Source: Thermohalobaculum sp039816045
GTDB taxonomy: Bacteria; Pseudomonadota; Alphaproteobacteria; Rhodobacterales; Rhodobacteraceae
Assembly (NCBI GenBank): GCA_039816045.1
Contig: JBCBYB010000018.1
Span: forward strand, 1-64,000
DNA length: 64,000 nucleotides
Direction: 5' to 3'
The notes below the pieces were generated by a model that ran no database searches, was not told the origin of the DNA, and saw only the letters and a program-made list of their open reading frames with translations. Positions within the stretch are counted from its first letter, which is position 1. Every line of letters starts with the position of its first letter. The position numbers were made by a program, and so were the translations under genes. Shown piece after piece: positions 17,849 to 26,106 of the stretch.

Positions 17849-18663
17849 GGTTCCCCTCCCCTCTCGCGCTTGCGGAAGACAAACGCCCCTGCACGGAACC
17901 GCTCGACCGCTTCCTCGGAGCCGGCGTCTTCGCGCTGGCGGCGGAGCGCCTCGGCATTGAGCTCGCGTAGAACGGTCATCTGGCGGTCGCGGGCCAGAGC
18001 CTCCAAAGCATCCACGGAGGTCGTCGAGAGCTTGTTGTAGTGCACCGCCCTTTCGAAAAACGGCGCTTCCCTGGGAGCTGCTAGCAGGTTTGCCGCCGCG
18101 GCTTCAGCATGGTCGCCAAGGTTCGATGCATAATAGGTGACCAGCATGACCTCGTCCTCGCGCGGCACGAGGCTGTCCGCATGAAGGGTCACCGCATCGC
18201 GATCCTTGTCGTGCGAGGCAATCTCCAGGCGAACCATCTCATCAAGGATTGTCCGGGGGTGCACATCGCGGCCAATCTCAGCAACCAACGCATCGAACGA
18301 GGCACCACTCTCGCCGGCACGCTCAAGCTCCTTGGGCTCCCCGGTTTCATCGCAGAAACGGGGGTCTGATCGCCACAGCGTAACCACCCTCGGGATCGGC
18401 CCCATGGAGCGCGGAACCGTCTCTTCCTCACCCGAGGCGATCCGATGGGCCTTAACATCTCGGCGTTGGAGCCCTGTCAAAACGCTGATGCGGCTGTCCG
18501 TCATGCGCCGCCCTGTTAAACCGAAGGACCGCGTTGCCTCATCGATGTAGAGTTCCTTCAGCATGTCAGAGAGCTGCGGGAAGGTCAGGCCACGACCGAT
18601 CATCGCCCTCACCAGCGGACGCAGGATGCGCTTTACAGCTCCACGAAACAGCTGCGCTGTCAC
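17845..18663 (-). CDS. DUF6502 family protein, putative regulator
   Basis: 272-aa protein beginning VTAQLFRGAVKRILRPLVRAM at a GTG at 18663, preceded at good distance by GGAGAG. The longer reading to 18855 crosses a conserved repeat and the divergent promoter, so I reject it. The N-terminal part (GLTFPQLSDMLKELYIDEA, ISVLTGLQRRDVKAH) looks like a helix-turn-helix region, as DUF6502 proteins show. The rest is helical. It is translationally coupled to the DUF5666 lipoprotein gene. Its upstream region holds two copies of a 21-bp repeat, which it may bind for self-regulation (inference). Confidence 0.75.
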   Translation of the reverse strand: MTAQLFRGAVKRILRPLVRAMIGRGLTFPQLSDMLKELYIDEATRSFGLTGRRMTDSRISVLTGLQRRDVKAHRIASGEEETVPRSMGPIPRVVTLWRSDPRFCDETGEPKELERAGESGASFDALVAEIGRDVHPRTILDEMVRLEIASHDKDRDAVTLHADSLVPREDEVMLVTYYASNLGDHAEAAAANLLAAPREAPFFERAVHYNKLSTTSVDALEALARDRQMTVLRELNAEALRRQREDAGSEEAVERFRAGAFVFRKRERGGEP

Positions 18664-18683
18664 ACTAACTCTCCAGCTCTCAT

Positions 18684-18758
18684 AAATGTGCACATAGCCC
18701 ATTTCAAACTTGACAGCAAGTTGGTGTCGAGCTAAGAAAATGTGCAATTCGCCCATTT
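18684..18758. promoter_or_regulatory. Paired 21-bp direct repeat between DUF6502 and S8 protease genes
   Basis: Two copies lie at 18684-18704 and 18738-18758. Both read AAATGTGCA, then four variable bases (CATA or ATTC), then GCCCATTT, so 17 of 21 positions are identical. Their starts are 54 bp apart, close to five helical turns. The right copy overlaps the -10/+1 region of the plus-strand promoter; the left copy sits just upstream of its -35 and over a possible minus-strand -10. This arrangement fits operators that control both divergent genes. Confidence 0.7.
18710..18738 (+). promoter_or_regulatory. Sigma-70-like promoter of the S8 protease gene
   Basis: A perfect -35 box TTGACA is at 18710-18715, followed after 17 bp by TAAGAA at 18733-18738. 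The predicted start is near 18745, giving a leader of about 26 bases before the GTG at 18771 with its GGAGAG ribosome site. The right repeat copy begins inside the -10 element. Confidence 0.65.
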
Positions 18759-18770
18759 GGAGAGAGCGCG

Positions 18771-19970
18771 GTGCACCCAGACCTCGATACGAAGATGCGA
18801 GACCTGTCCGTCGATCACGCGATGAGCCAGAGCAAAATGGCCGGGTTAGACGCAAGTCGGCTCTACGACGATTCGGATGAAGAAGACCTGACTGGCTGGG
18901 CGGACCTCTTTGGGACAGGCGGTGAAGACACCCATGGCGGCGCAGCTATGGAGACAGAGGGATCGGTGCAACATCCGTGGGAGATCGCGCTCGCAGACGT
19001 GATTGCCCGCGATGATCCGGTCTTTCACGCAAGCATCGAGATGGACGATATCGTCGCCCTCCGCCGGTTCACCAAGCGCCTCCAACTGGACCAGATCGAG
19101 GCTGAAGCGACGACGCTAACCGATCCTATGGCCTACACGGGCGCCGGCCAGACCGTCGTGATCATCGATTCCGGTTTCTCGAACAGCTACGATCAGTCGA
19201 ACACCGTCTTTTCCTATGACTTCTCTGGGCGCAACGATGCCGATGCCAGCACGGTCGGCCTCAACAGCCACGGGTCGTGGGTCGCTCAGGTCGTCGTAGA
19301 CACAGCATCAGACGTCGAGATCATTCACCTCAAGGTGTTCGACGACGCGGGCGAGTCCGCCTCGCTCCGGGACATCGAGCAAGCGCTGGACTTCGTGATC
19401 GACTTGGCCGAGACGCAATCGGTCGCCGCAGTCAATTTGAGCCTCGGCTTCGGCAACACCACAACCGAAGCCAACACCCGGTTGAGCGACGAGTTCGCTG
19501 CCCTCGACGATCTCGGCGTCCTCTCGATTGTAGCGGCTGGCAACGAAGGCGGCACCTATGAGGAGGGTGTCAATGTTCTCGCAGCCGACCCCAATGTGAT
19601 TGGTGTGTCCGCGGTCGACGAGAGTGGGCGCTTTGCCTCCTTCTCACAAACCGATGAGGATCTCACCGATATCGCCGCTCTCGGAGTGGATGTGCAGGTC
19701 GAGACGACCTCGAACACGGCGTTCAATGTCAGCGGTACAAGCTTTGCCGCCCCGGAGGTGGCTGGCATTGCCGCTGTTCTCCAAGAGGCCTCTCTCGATC
19801 TGACCGGCGAGACGCTGAGCGACGAGGAGTTCCTAGAGATCCTCCAGCAATCGGGAACAGCCGTCACGGGCGAGGAGAGCTCAGATGCCGATGGGTACCG
19901 CGTAGCCGATGCCGACGCCGCCCTTGCCTACTTCATCGAAACCACAACGGACGACGGGTTCTTGGTCTGA
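18771..19970 (+). CDS. S8 (subtilisin-like) serine peptidase, no Sec signal
   Basis: 399-aa subtilase starting at a GTG (MHPDLDTKM) with GGAGAG seven bases ahead. The triad is Asp133 (VVIIDSGFS), His167 (NSHGSWVAQVV) and Ser324 (SGTSFAAPEVAG), with the oxyanion Asn in VAAGNEGG. The first 110 residues are acidic and lack a signal peptide or a recognisable inhibitor propeptide. The C-terminus ends TTTDDGFLV, an acidic residue followed by hydrophobic ones, as in type I-secreted proteases. It is divergent from the DUF6502/DUF5666 operon and followed by an RTX protein gene. Substrates are unknown. Confidence 0.9.
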   Translation: MHPDLDTKMRDLSVDHAMSQSKMAGLDASRLYDDSDEEDLTGWADLFGTGGEDTHGGAAMETEGSVQHPWEIALADVIARDDPVFHASIEMDDIVALRRFTKRLQLDQIEAEATTLTDPMAYTGAGQTVVIIDSGFSNSYDQSNTVFSYDFSGRNDADASTVGLNSHGSWVAQVVVDTASDVEIIHLKVFDDAGESASLRDIEQALDFVIDLAETQSVAAVNLSLGFGNTTTEANTRLSDEFAALDDLGVLSIVAAGNEGGTYEEGVNVLAADPNVIGVSAVDESGRFASFSQTDEDLTDIAALGVDVQVETTSNTAFNVSGTSFAAPEVAGIAAVLQEASLDLTGETLSDEEFLEILQQSGTAVTGEESSDADGYRVADADAALAYFIETTTDDGFLV

Positions 19971-20042
19971 GCTGAAGGCTGGCCGCGTCCGACAAACCTG
20001 CTCCCGGGACGCCTAAGTCCCCAACCAAGGAGGACAGAGGAT

Positions 20043-21125
20043 ATGGACGACATGCAAACCACTGCGTCTCGCGCCGGTCGCGGGCCGCGGATCAACAGCG
20101 AGCTGACCTCATACCGGCTCTCGGCGTCCCAAGCCTTCAACCATCAGGCGACGATCATCTCCAGCCTGTTACTCGGCATCAATCCTGAGGTGACGGACCG
20201 CGGCGTCGTGCTCGAGAATGCAAACGACCCGACCCAAACCGCCGTCCTGAGCGGATCCGACTTCACCTATGACGAGAGCACCCTGACCTACGTGGGCACC
20301 CTTGAGACGGTGACGTTCTTCGACGCTGATCTGGAGATAGCCACGCTGTCCAATCTCGACATCGGCGGCGACGAGGTCACCGAGATTCTGGACGCTGGCA
20401 GCTTCGAGGCACTGACGGCGGGCGCACAGCTTCTTGTTCGCGCCTCTGCCGAAGCGGATGATGTGGTTGGCACGGAGAACGCCGACGTTATCACACTTGG
20501 TGACGGCGACGACACCGTGGTTGGCGGCGGAGGCGATGACAGGATCCGCGGCGGATCGGGCGACGATCTCATCTTCGGGGGATCCGGCAATGACGATCTG
20601 CGCGGGAACGCGGGCGACGACACGCTTGACGGTGGCCCAGGAGATGACCGCCTCATAGGTCACGCCGGTGAGGACTCGCTCGTGGGTGGAAGCGGCGACG
20701 ACCGCCTGCGCGGTGGCCGCGATGACGACACGCTCGAAGGCGAAGAAGGCGACGATCTTCTAATCGGCAATCCGGGGGCCGATACCCTTTCTGGCGGGTC
20801 CGGGGAGGACACGCTGCGCGGCGGGGACGGCGCTGACACCCTCGATGGCGGCGCTGGCAACGACCTTCTCATCGGTGGGCGCGGCACCGACACCTTCTTC
20901 TTCCAAGCGGGAGATGGTGATGACCGCATCCGCGGCTTCAACGTGGAGGAGTGTGAGATCATCCTCGACCTCTCGGCCCTGCCCCCGGATGAACGCCCTG
21001 TCGCTCTGCTAAACCAAAGCACGACCGGCGCGCTGCTCACCTATGGAGAGGACAGCGTCGAGCTCAATGGTCGCGGCTTCGGGAACCTGACGCTTGAGGA
21101 TCTCTTGCTGACGATCATCGACTGA
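20043..21125 (+). CDS. RTX calcium-binding repeat protein
   Basis: 360-aa protein with a strong AAGGAGG ribosome site upstream. Residues about 1-140 form a unique region. About 140-285 contain some fifteen glycine/aspartate nonapeptides (GGSGDDLIFGG, GNAGDDTLDGG and others) that fold into a calcium-binding beta-roll. The end (FNVEECEIILDLSAL to LTLEDLLLTIID) resembles the C-terminal cap and type I secretion signal of RTX proteins. There is no Sec signal. No catalytic domain is recognised in the N-terminal part, so it may be structural or an adhesin. It lies 72 bp after the S8 protease gene. Confidence 0.88.
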   Translation: MDDMQTTASRAGRGPRINSELTSYRLSASQAFNHQATIISSLLLGINPEVTDRGVVLENANDPTQTAVLSGSDFTYDESTLTYVGTLETVTFFDADLEIATLSNLDIGGDEVTEILDAGSFEALTAGAQLLVRASAEADDVVGTENADVITLGDGDDTVVGGGGDDRIRGGSGDDLIFGGSGNDDLRGNAGDDTLDGGPGDDRLIGHAGEDSLVGGSGDDRLRGGRDDDTLEGEEGDDLLIGNPGADTLSGGSGEDTLRGGDGADTLDGGAGNDLLIGGRGTDTFFFQAGDGDDRIRGFNVEECEIILDLSALPPDERPVALLNQSTTGALLTYGEDSVELNGRGFGNLTLEDLLLTIID

Positions 21126-21130
21126 AGCCG

Positions 21131-21403
21131 CTAGCGCAGGACCCGGAACCCCGGCTCAGGCGGGTCTGTGGGTTCTGCTGCGACCTCGACGACCTCGGCC
21201 CTTGGCGGGCCCTTGCGGCAGGCGGCAAGCATATCCTCGACGGCGGACGCTTCGCCTGCGAAGACCGCCTCCACCGTGCCGTTACTGAGATTGCGGACCC
21301 ACCCATCGAGGCCCCGCGCTTGGGCCTCCTGCTCCGTCCAACCGCGGTACCACACGCGCTGGACCCGTCCACGGATCACCGCCCGGACGGCAACACGCGC
21401 CAT
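21131..21403 (-). CDS. Acylphosphatase
   Basis: 90-aa enzyme hydrolysing acyl phosphates. Both active-site blocks are present: GRVQRVWYRGWTEQEA with the phosphate-binding Arg, and GWVRNLSNGTVEAVFAG with the catalytic Asn. The length is typical of the family. Its start overlaps the stop of the thioesterase gene by one base (TGATG), so the two are coupled at the end of the glycyl-tRNA synthetase cluster. It converges on the RTX gene with a five-base gap. Confidence 0.93.
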   Translation of the reverse strand: MARVAVRAVIRGRVQRVWYRGWTEQEAQARGLDGWVRNLSNGTVEAVFAGEASAVEDMLAACRKGPPRAEVVEVAAEPTDPPEPGFRVLR

Positions 21404-21888
21404 CAGCCGATCTCCATCACCAGACAGGTCGTCGACCCGGTCGCATAGACGCGCCCGTCGCCATCGACCAGCCGCCCCTCAGAGACCCCAGTGCGGCGCC
21501 CGACCCGGATGACCTCGCCCACTGCCCGCAGCGGCCCTGTCTCAGTCGTTACGGCCCGCAAGATGTTCACGCGGTACTCAAGCGTCGTATACCCCCGACC
21601 CGCCGGCAGCATGGTTTGCACGGCACAGGCCATGCAGCTGTCGAGGATCGTCCCGAACCAACCGCCGTGGACGGCTCCGAGCGGATTGTAGTGCTGAAAG
21701 GCCGGTACACCCTCGAAGACGACCCGACCCTCACGGACCTCCACGAGGCGCATGCCCATCGGCTTTGCGATCGGAGGCGCCGGGAACTTGCCCTTGCGGA
21801 TGCCGTCGATGAAGGCAAAGCCGGACATCGAGGCGAGCTCAGCAACACTCAGCAGCTCATCCGCAGTCTCGGCAAACCGGTTCTCCAT
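21403..21888 (-). CDS. PaaI-family hotdog thioesterase
   Basis: 161-aa hotdog-fold acyl-CoA thioesterase-like protein. The characteristic block is FQHYNPLGAVHGGWFGTILDSCMACAVQTML (read here in parts: NPLGAVHGGWF supplies the HGG motif and ILDSCM the acidic catalytic position). A second strand pair, YRVNILRAVTTETGPLRAVG, follows. The substrate acyl group is not known. It lies four bases after glyS on the same strand and overlaps the acylphosphatase gene. Confidence 0.88.
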   Translation of the reverse strand: MENRFAETADELLSVAELASMSGFAFIDGIRKGKFPAPPIAKPMGMRLVEVREGRVVFEGVPAFQHYNPLGAVHGGWFGTILDSCMACAVQTMLPAGRGYTTLEYRVNILRAVTTETGPLRAVGEVIRVGRRTGVSEGRLVDGDGRVYATGSTTCLVMEIG

Positions 21889-21891
21889 CGC

Positions 21892-23982
21892 TCAACCCTC
21901 GATTGTGTCCCAGACCGCGACTGGTCGCATCGCTGCCCGCACCCGCGAAAGCAGACAGAGCCGATTGCGCCGGACGATCTGAGACTCCGCATTGACCAGC
22001 ACGGCATCGAAGAATGCATCCACCGGTGCGCGCAGCTTGGCCATCTCAGTCATGGCAGCAGCGAAGTCCTCCTGAGCGAGCGCTGTGGCAATGGCAGGCT
22101 CGGCGGCATTTAGCGCCGCGAACAGTGCGCGCTCCTCATCGTGCTCAGCGAACTGCACATCCGGAGGATAGGAGTACTCAACGCCATCCTTCTTCTCCTC
22201 CGCGTCGAGGATGTTCGAGGCCCGTTTGTAGCCCCCCAGCAGGTTTGCCCCGTCCTCGGTGCCCAAGAAGGCCTGAAGCGCCCGGACGCGGGCAACCAGC
22301 AAGACAAGATCGTCCTGTCCTCCAAGCTGGAAGCAAGCATCGATCACATCGTGCCGGATGCCTTCGTCCCGCAACACCACCTTCAGGCGGTCAGCAAGGA
22401 AGCCGATTAGCTCGGGGACAAGGTCCTGCAAACGCCCCGACGGGCTAAACGTAAAGCGTTCGAAACCCGCGGTGATGCTAGTGGACAACCTGAGTCTTAG
22501 TTCATTCTCCAAAGCGATGCGGATGACACCGAGGGCGGCGCGGCGAAGCGCGAAGGGGTCTTTGGAGCCGGTGGGTTTCTCATCGATCGCCCAAAAGCCG
22601 GTCAGCATGTCGATTTTGTCCGCAAGCGCTACGGCGAGCGCGACGGGCTCGCTTGGCACAGCGTCCGACGGCCCGAGCGGCCGGTAATGCGCCTCGCAGG
22701 CAGCGGCAACCGCCTCGGACTTGCCGATATCCGCCGCATAGTAGCCGCCCATCACGCCCTGAAGTTCGGGGAACTCGAAAACCATCTCGGAGGCAAGGTC
22801 GGCTTTTGCTATGCGGGCGGCCTCGGCAGCCTCGTCGGGATCGGCGCCGACGGCAGGGGCGATCTCGCGCGCCAGCGCTTCAATCCGGGCAATCCGGTCC
22901 GTCTGAGAGCCGAGTTTCGCGTGGAAGACCACATTCCCAAGGGGGGCAGACATCCCCTCGAGTCCGCTCTCACGGACCGTCCGTAAATCATTTTCCCAGA
23001 AGAACTTTGCATCTGCCAAGCGGGCCGCCAAAACACGCCGGTTGCCCGCGAGGATGGCCGCACCGCCATCGGGCGCCACAAGGTTCGCAACTGTGATGAA
23101 GCGCTCGATGCGGCCTGTTGCGGGGTTGCGGACAGAAAAAAACTTCTGGTGCTCCCGCATGGAGGTCTGGAGCACCTCGGGCGGCAAGTCGAGAAACTCT
23201 TCGCCAATCTCGCCCATCAGGGTCACCGGCCATTCGGCGAGACCTGAGACCTCCGCTAGCAGCCCCTTGTCTTCGACCAGTTCGAGACCGGCGGCGAAAG
23301 CCAGTTGCTCTGCGTCGTGCAGGATCGTCTCGGCCCGCTCAGCAGGCTGGAGGATGACATGCGCTGACCGCAGCTTCGCCTCATAATCTTCGAAGCCGGT
23401 AACTTGGATCGCGTCGGGCGCGTGCACCCGGTGGCCATGGGTCGTGTCGCCAGAACGGATGCCTTCGATCTCGACAGGGACGATTTCCGCCCCCGCTTCA
23501 TCTGAGAGAATGCAGAGGATGGACCGCAACGGGCGAACCCAACGAAGGCCGCCAGCTCCCCAGCGCATGGACTTGGGCCAGGGGAAACCACGGACCGCCG
23601 ACTCGACGGCCGCGGACACGACCTCAGCCGCTGCGCGCCCAGGGCGCTCCATGACCGCGAAAAGCACAACGCCCTTTTTGTCGGGCCTTTCCTCCAACGC
23701 GTCGCGGGTCAGCCCGGTGGAGCGCAGGAACCCCTCGATCGCTTTCTCGGGCGCGTCGGCACGCGGGCCTTTGCGCTCCTCACGCCGCTCGGGCGTGCGG
23801 GCCGGCAAATCGGTCAACGAGAGGGTCAGCCGTCGAGGCCCGGCAAACGCCTCTGCGGCTGCGTAGGTCAGCCCCTCTTCAACCAGAGCGTTCGTCACAA
23901 GCCGCTTCAAATCCTCAGCTGCACGGGTCTGCATACGGGCTGGGATCTCCTCGGAGAATAGCTCGAGCAAGAGGTCTGGCAT
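21892..23982 (-). CDS. glyS: Glycyl-tRNA synthetase beta subunit
   Basis: 696-aa beta subunit of the bacterial alpha2beta2 glycyl-tRNA synthetase, which contributes tRNA recognition. It starts MPDLLLELFSEEIPARMQ, the invariant N-terminus of GlyS. Other conserved stretches are FPWPKSMRWG, VRPLRSILCIL, MREHQKFFSV and DPFALRRAALGVIRI. The C-terminal anticodon-binding-like domain is complete. It is separated from glyQ by gltS, a DUF6446 gene and a VOC gene, all on the same strand. Confidence 0.97.
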   Translation of the reverse strand: MPDLLLELFSEEIPARMQTRAAEDLKRLVTNALVEEGLTYAAAEAFAGPRRLTLSLTDLPARTPERREERKGPRADAPEKAIEGFLRSTGLTRDALEERPDKKGVVLFAVMERPGRAAAEVVSAAVESAVRGFPWPKSMRWGAGGLRWVRPLRSILCILSDEAGAEIVPVEIEGIRSGDTTHGHRVHAPDAIQVTGFEDYEAKLRSAHVILQPAERAETILHDAEQLAFAAGLELVEDKGLLAEVSGLAEWPVTLMGEIGEEFLDLPPEVLQTSMREHQKFFSVRNPATGRIERFITVANLVAPDGGAAILAGNRRVLAARLADAKFFWENDLRTVRESGLEGMSAPLGNVVFHAKLGSQTDRIARIEALAREIAPAVGADPDEAAEAARIAKADLASEMVFEFPELQGVMGGYYAADIGKSEAVAAACEAHYRPLGPSDAVPSEPVALAVALADKIDMLTGFWAIDEKPTGSKDPFALRRAALGVIRIALENELRLRLSTSITAGFERFTFSPSGRLQDLVPELIGFLADRLKVVLRDEGIRHDVIDACFQLGGQDDLVLLVARVRALQAFLGTEDGANLLGGYKRASNILDAEEKKDGVEYSYPPDVQFAEHDEERALFAALNAAEPAIATALAQEDFAAAMTEMAKLRAPVDAFFDAVLVNAESQIVRRNRLCLLSRVRAAMRPVAVWDTIEG

Positions 23983-24050
23983 GAGGGGCTCCTGGGGTGC
24001 GCGGCGCGGTCGCCCGCGTCATACACAAGCCCCGACCTCTTGGCCACGGC

Positions 24051-25277
24051 TCAAGCTCCAAGGGCGAGCTGGATTAAAACCGCATTCACCAGATCGACAA
24101 AGAACGCTGAGACAAGTGGCAAAACTATAAAAGCCAGAGGCGCCGGGCCATAACGATGCGTAACGGCGGTCATATTTGCAATTGCGGTAGGCGTCGCACC
24201 CAGAGCGAACCCAGCAAACCCCGCCGACAGCACCGCGGCCTGATAGTCTCGTCCCATCGCGCGGAACACAACGAACAGAATGAAGAGTGTGGCCGCCAGC
24301 GTCTGCAGCATCATAGTGGTCACAAGAATCCCCGCGCTCGCGGCCAGCGTCCAAAGCTGCATGCTCATGAGCGACATCGATAGGAACACCGAAAGGGAGA
24401 AGTCCGCCACAAGGGCAAGCGAAGCGCGCCCGGCCGGCCAGGGATACTCAGGGAAGAGGCGCGGCAGTGTGTTCGTAAGAAGAATGGCCGACAAGAGACA
24501 TGGCACGAAAAGCGGCAGCTTCACACCCGCTGCCTCGATCGCTTCGAAAAGAGAAACGCCGAGGATCACAGCAATGTGAATCCACAGGATGGAGCGCATA
24601 AGACCCGTGTTGGTGATCGGATCGCTGATCGTGCGGATCTCGGACGGTGCGTCCACGTCCCGCTCCGGCGCCGAAATTGTCGGAGCGAGCCCTTTGCCCT
24701 CAATCAGGTACTTGGCAATCGGGCCACCGACCAGGCTCGCGAGGATCAGCCCAACGGTGGCCGACGCGATCCCGAGTTCGGCAGCGCCCAAAACGCCATA
24801 GGTCTCCTCAACCGTCGGCCCCCACGCGATCGCCGTTCCATGTCCGCCGATCAACGCAGCCGTTCCCATCATAACACCTGCGGCACTCGGCCATCCCCAC
24901 AGAAGGGCACCCACCATCCCCACAGCGGTCTGCACCACCATAAACCCGACCGTCAGGGCCAACATCAGTGCGAGCAGCGGCCCGCCGCGCAGGAGGTCGT
25001 CTATGCGCGCGTTCAGCCCGACGGTCGTGAAGAAGTACACCAACAACACATCACGGGCGGCCAAATCGAAGACCAGCTCCCTGCCCGATATCAACACGAC
25101 CGCCAACCCGAGCAGCGCCGCAAGCAGACCACCGCTCACCGGGCGAGGAATGCTGTACAGTTCAAGGACCGGGAACTTCCGCGTGAGTCGCTCGCCAATG
25201 AAAAAGACGACAATTCCGAGGGTTAGCGCGATGAACGCATCGATCTGTATTAGGCTCGGATCATTGGCAAGATCCAT
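24051..25277 (-). CDS. gltS: Sodium/glutamate symporter
   Basis: 408-aa polytopic membrane protein starting MDLANDPSLIQIDAFIALTL; the longer reading to 25334 lacks membrane character and is not used. GltS signatures: FFTTVGLNARIDDLLRGG in the first half and SLMSMQLWTLA in the second, plus the glycine-rich reentrant-type GTAALIGGHGTAIAWGP. It imports glutamate with sodium. It sits inside the glyQ-glyS cluster, 20 bp after the DUF6446 gene and 68 bp before glyS, an unusual place for it. Confidence 0.92.
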   Translation of the reverse strand: MDLANDPSLIQIDAFIALTLGIVVFFIGERLTRKFPVLELYSIPRPVSGGLLAALLGLAVVLISGRELVFDLAARDVLLVYFFTTVGLNARIDDLLRGGPLLALMLALTVGFMVVQTAVGMVGALLWGWPSAAGVMMGTAALIGGHGTAIAWGPTVEETYGVLGAAELGIASATVGLILASLVGGPIAKYLIEGKGLAPTISAPERDVDAPSEIRTISDPITNTGLMRSILWIHIAVILGVSLFEAIEAAGVKLPLFVPCLLSAILLTNTLPRLFPEYPWPAGRASLALVADFSLSVFLSMSLMSMQLWTLAASAGILVTTMMLQTLAATLFILFVVFRAMGRDYQAAVLSAGFAGFALGATPTAIANMTAVTHRYGPAPLAFIVLPLVSAFFVDLVNAVLIQLALGA

Positions 25278-25297
25278 CTCCGCCTCCTTGTCGGGCG

Positions 25298-25732
25298 CTA
25301 TTGGTTGGCGTAACGCTCGTTCAGCTGGCGCCACATATACGCCCGGCCATCGGGATAACGGATCACGATGCGGTTCACGCCGTCCGCCTCTTCACGGGCC
25401 GCGAGATAGGCTTCTGCATCGCCCGAAGCGAGCGCAGCCGACAGCTCTCCCGCATCGAAGCAGTCGAACCAAGGTGGAGCCACGAGCGGTGTCGGCTCTG
25501 GCGCAGGGGGAGCAGTCGGCGCATCGCGCAGTCTGAAGCAGGCTCGCATCTTCAGCGGAGATGAGGCGGCATCGATTCCCTGCCATTCGCTCACCGGATA
25601 AATGAGCCCGGCGATCTCGACCACCTCGGCCTCCGTCTCCTCATAGAAGGCATGGAACTGTGCGTACCAAAGGCCGACACCGAAAATCGCGGCGAAGCCA
25701 ACAAGCCCGATGACGATAACACGCCCGGTCAT
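25298..25732 (-). CDS. DUF6446 family protein, single-pass membrane
   Basis: 144-aa protein starting MTGRVIVIGLVGFAAIFGVG, one N-terminal membrane helix or uncleaved signal. The block WYAQFHAFYEETEAEVVEI, then KMRACFRLRDAPT and WFDCFDAGELSAAL, matches the small DUF6446 group found beside glyQ and glyS in Rhodobacterales. The rest probably faces the periplasm. Two Cys residues could pair. It overlaps the VOC gene by 4 bp (ATGA). Function is unknown; its repeated link to glycyl-tRNA synthetase genes is positional only. Confidence 0.8.
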   Translation of the reverse strand: MTGRVIVIGLVGFAAIFGVGLWYAQFHAFYEETEAEVVEIAGLIYPVSEWQGIDAASSPLKMRACFRLRDAPTAPPAPEPTPLVAPPWFDCFDAGELSAALASGDAEAYLAAREEADGVNRIVIRYPDGRAYMWRQLNERYANQ

Positions 25733-26106
25733 GACGTCTCTTCCAAGATCTGACCGAAGCAGAGCCGGTTGCCGTCCGGATCGTCGATCTCGACCTCCCG
25801 AAGACCATAAGGCGCGTCCTCGGGGCCACGCTTGATCTCGATCCCTGCGATGCGCAATGCCGTGGCGGTGTCCTCCGCATCGGAGACATGCAGATACACC
25901 CGCCAGCCAACCTCCCGAGCGGGGTCCGCGCCGTCCCAGGCGTTCAAGAAAAGCTCCGCCTTGCCGTTCCAAAGAATGCCAAAGCGCGGCGGTTCCCCAC
26001 CCTCTTCGGTCACACGGAACCCCAGCTTCTCAACGTAAAACGCGCGCGCACGGGGATAATCCGCCACGCGGAGCACGGGGATCGCAGACTGCGGCGCAAC
26101 GGTCAT
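25729..26106 (-). CDS. VOC/glyoxalase superfamily protein (bleomycin-resistance-like)
   Basis: 125-aa protein with the paired beta-alpha-beta-beta-beta units of the VOC fold: AIPVLRVADYPRARAFYVEKLGF at the start, and RVYLHVSDAEDTATALRIAG then LREVEIDDPDGNRLCFGQ at the end. The EIDDPDGNRLCF stretch supplies the usual metal or ligand Glu region. Such small VOC proteins range from glyoxalases to antibiotic-binding proteins and this one cannot be assigned. It overlaps glyQ and the DUF6446 gene by 4 bp each. Confidence 0.88.
   Translation of the reverse strand: MTVAPQSAIPVLRVADYPRARAFYVEKLGFRVTEEGGEPPRFGILWNGKAELFLNAWDGADPAREVGWRVYLHVSDAEDTATALRIAGIEIKRGPEDAPYGLREVEIDDPDGNRLCFGQILEETS

Noticed and set aside
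18664..18855. Longer N-terminus for the DUF6502 protein
   Set aside because: It would cross both repeat copies and the divergent promoter, and the extra residues look non-coding. GTG 18663 has a good ribosome site.
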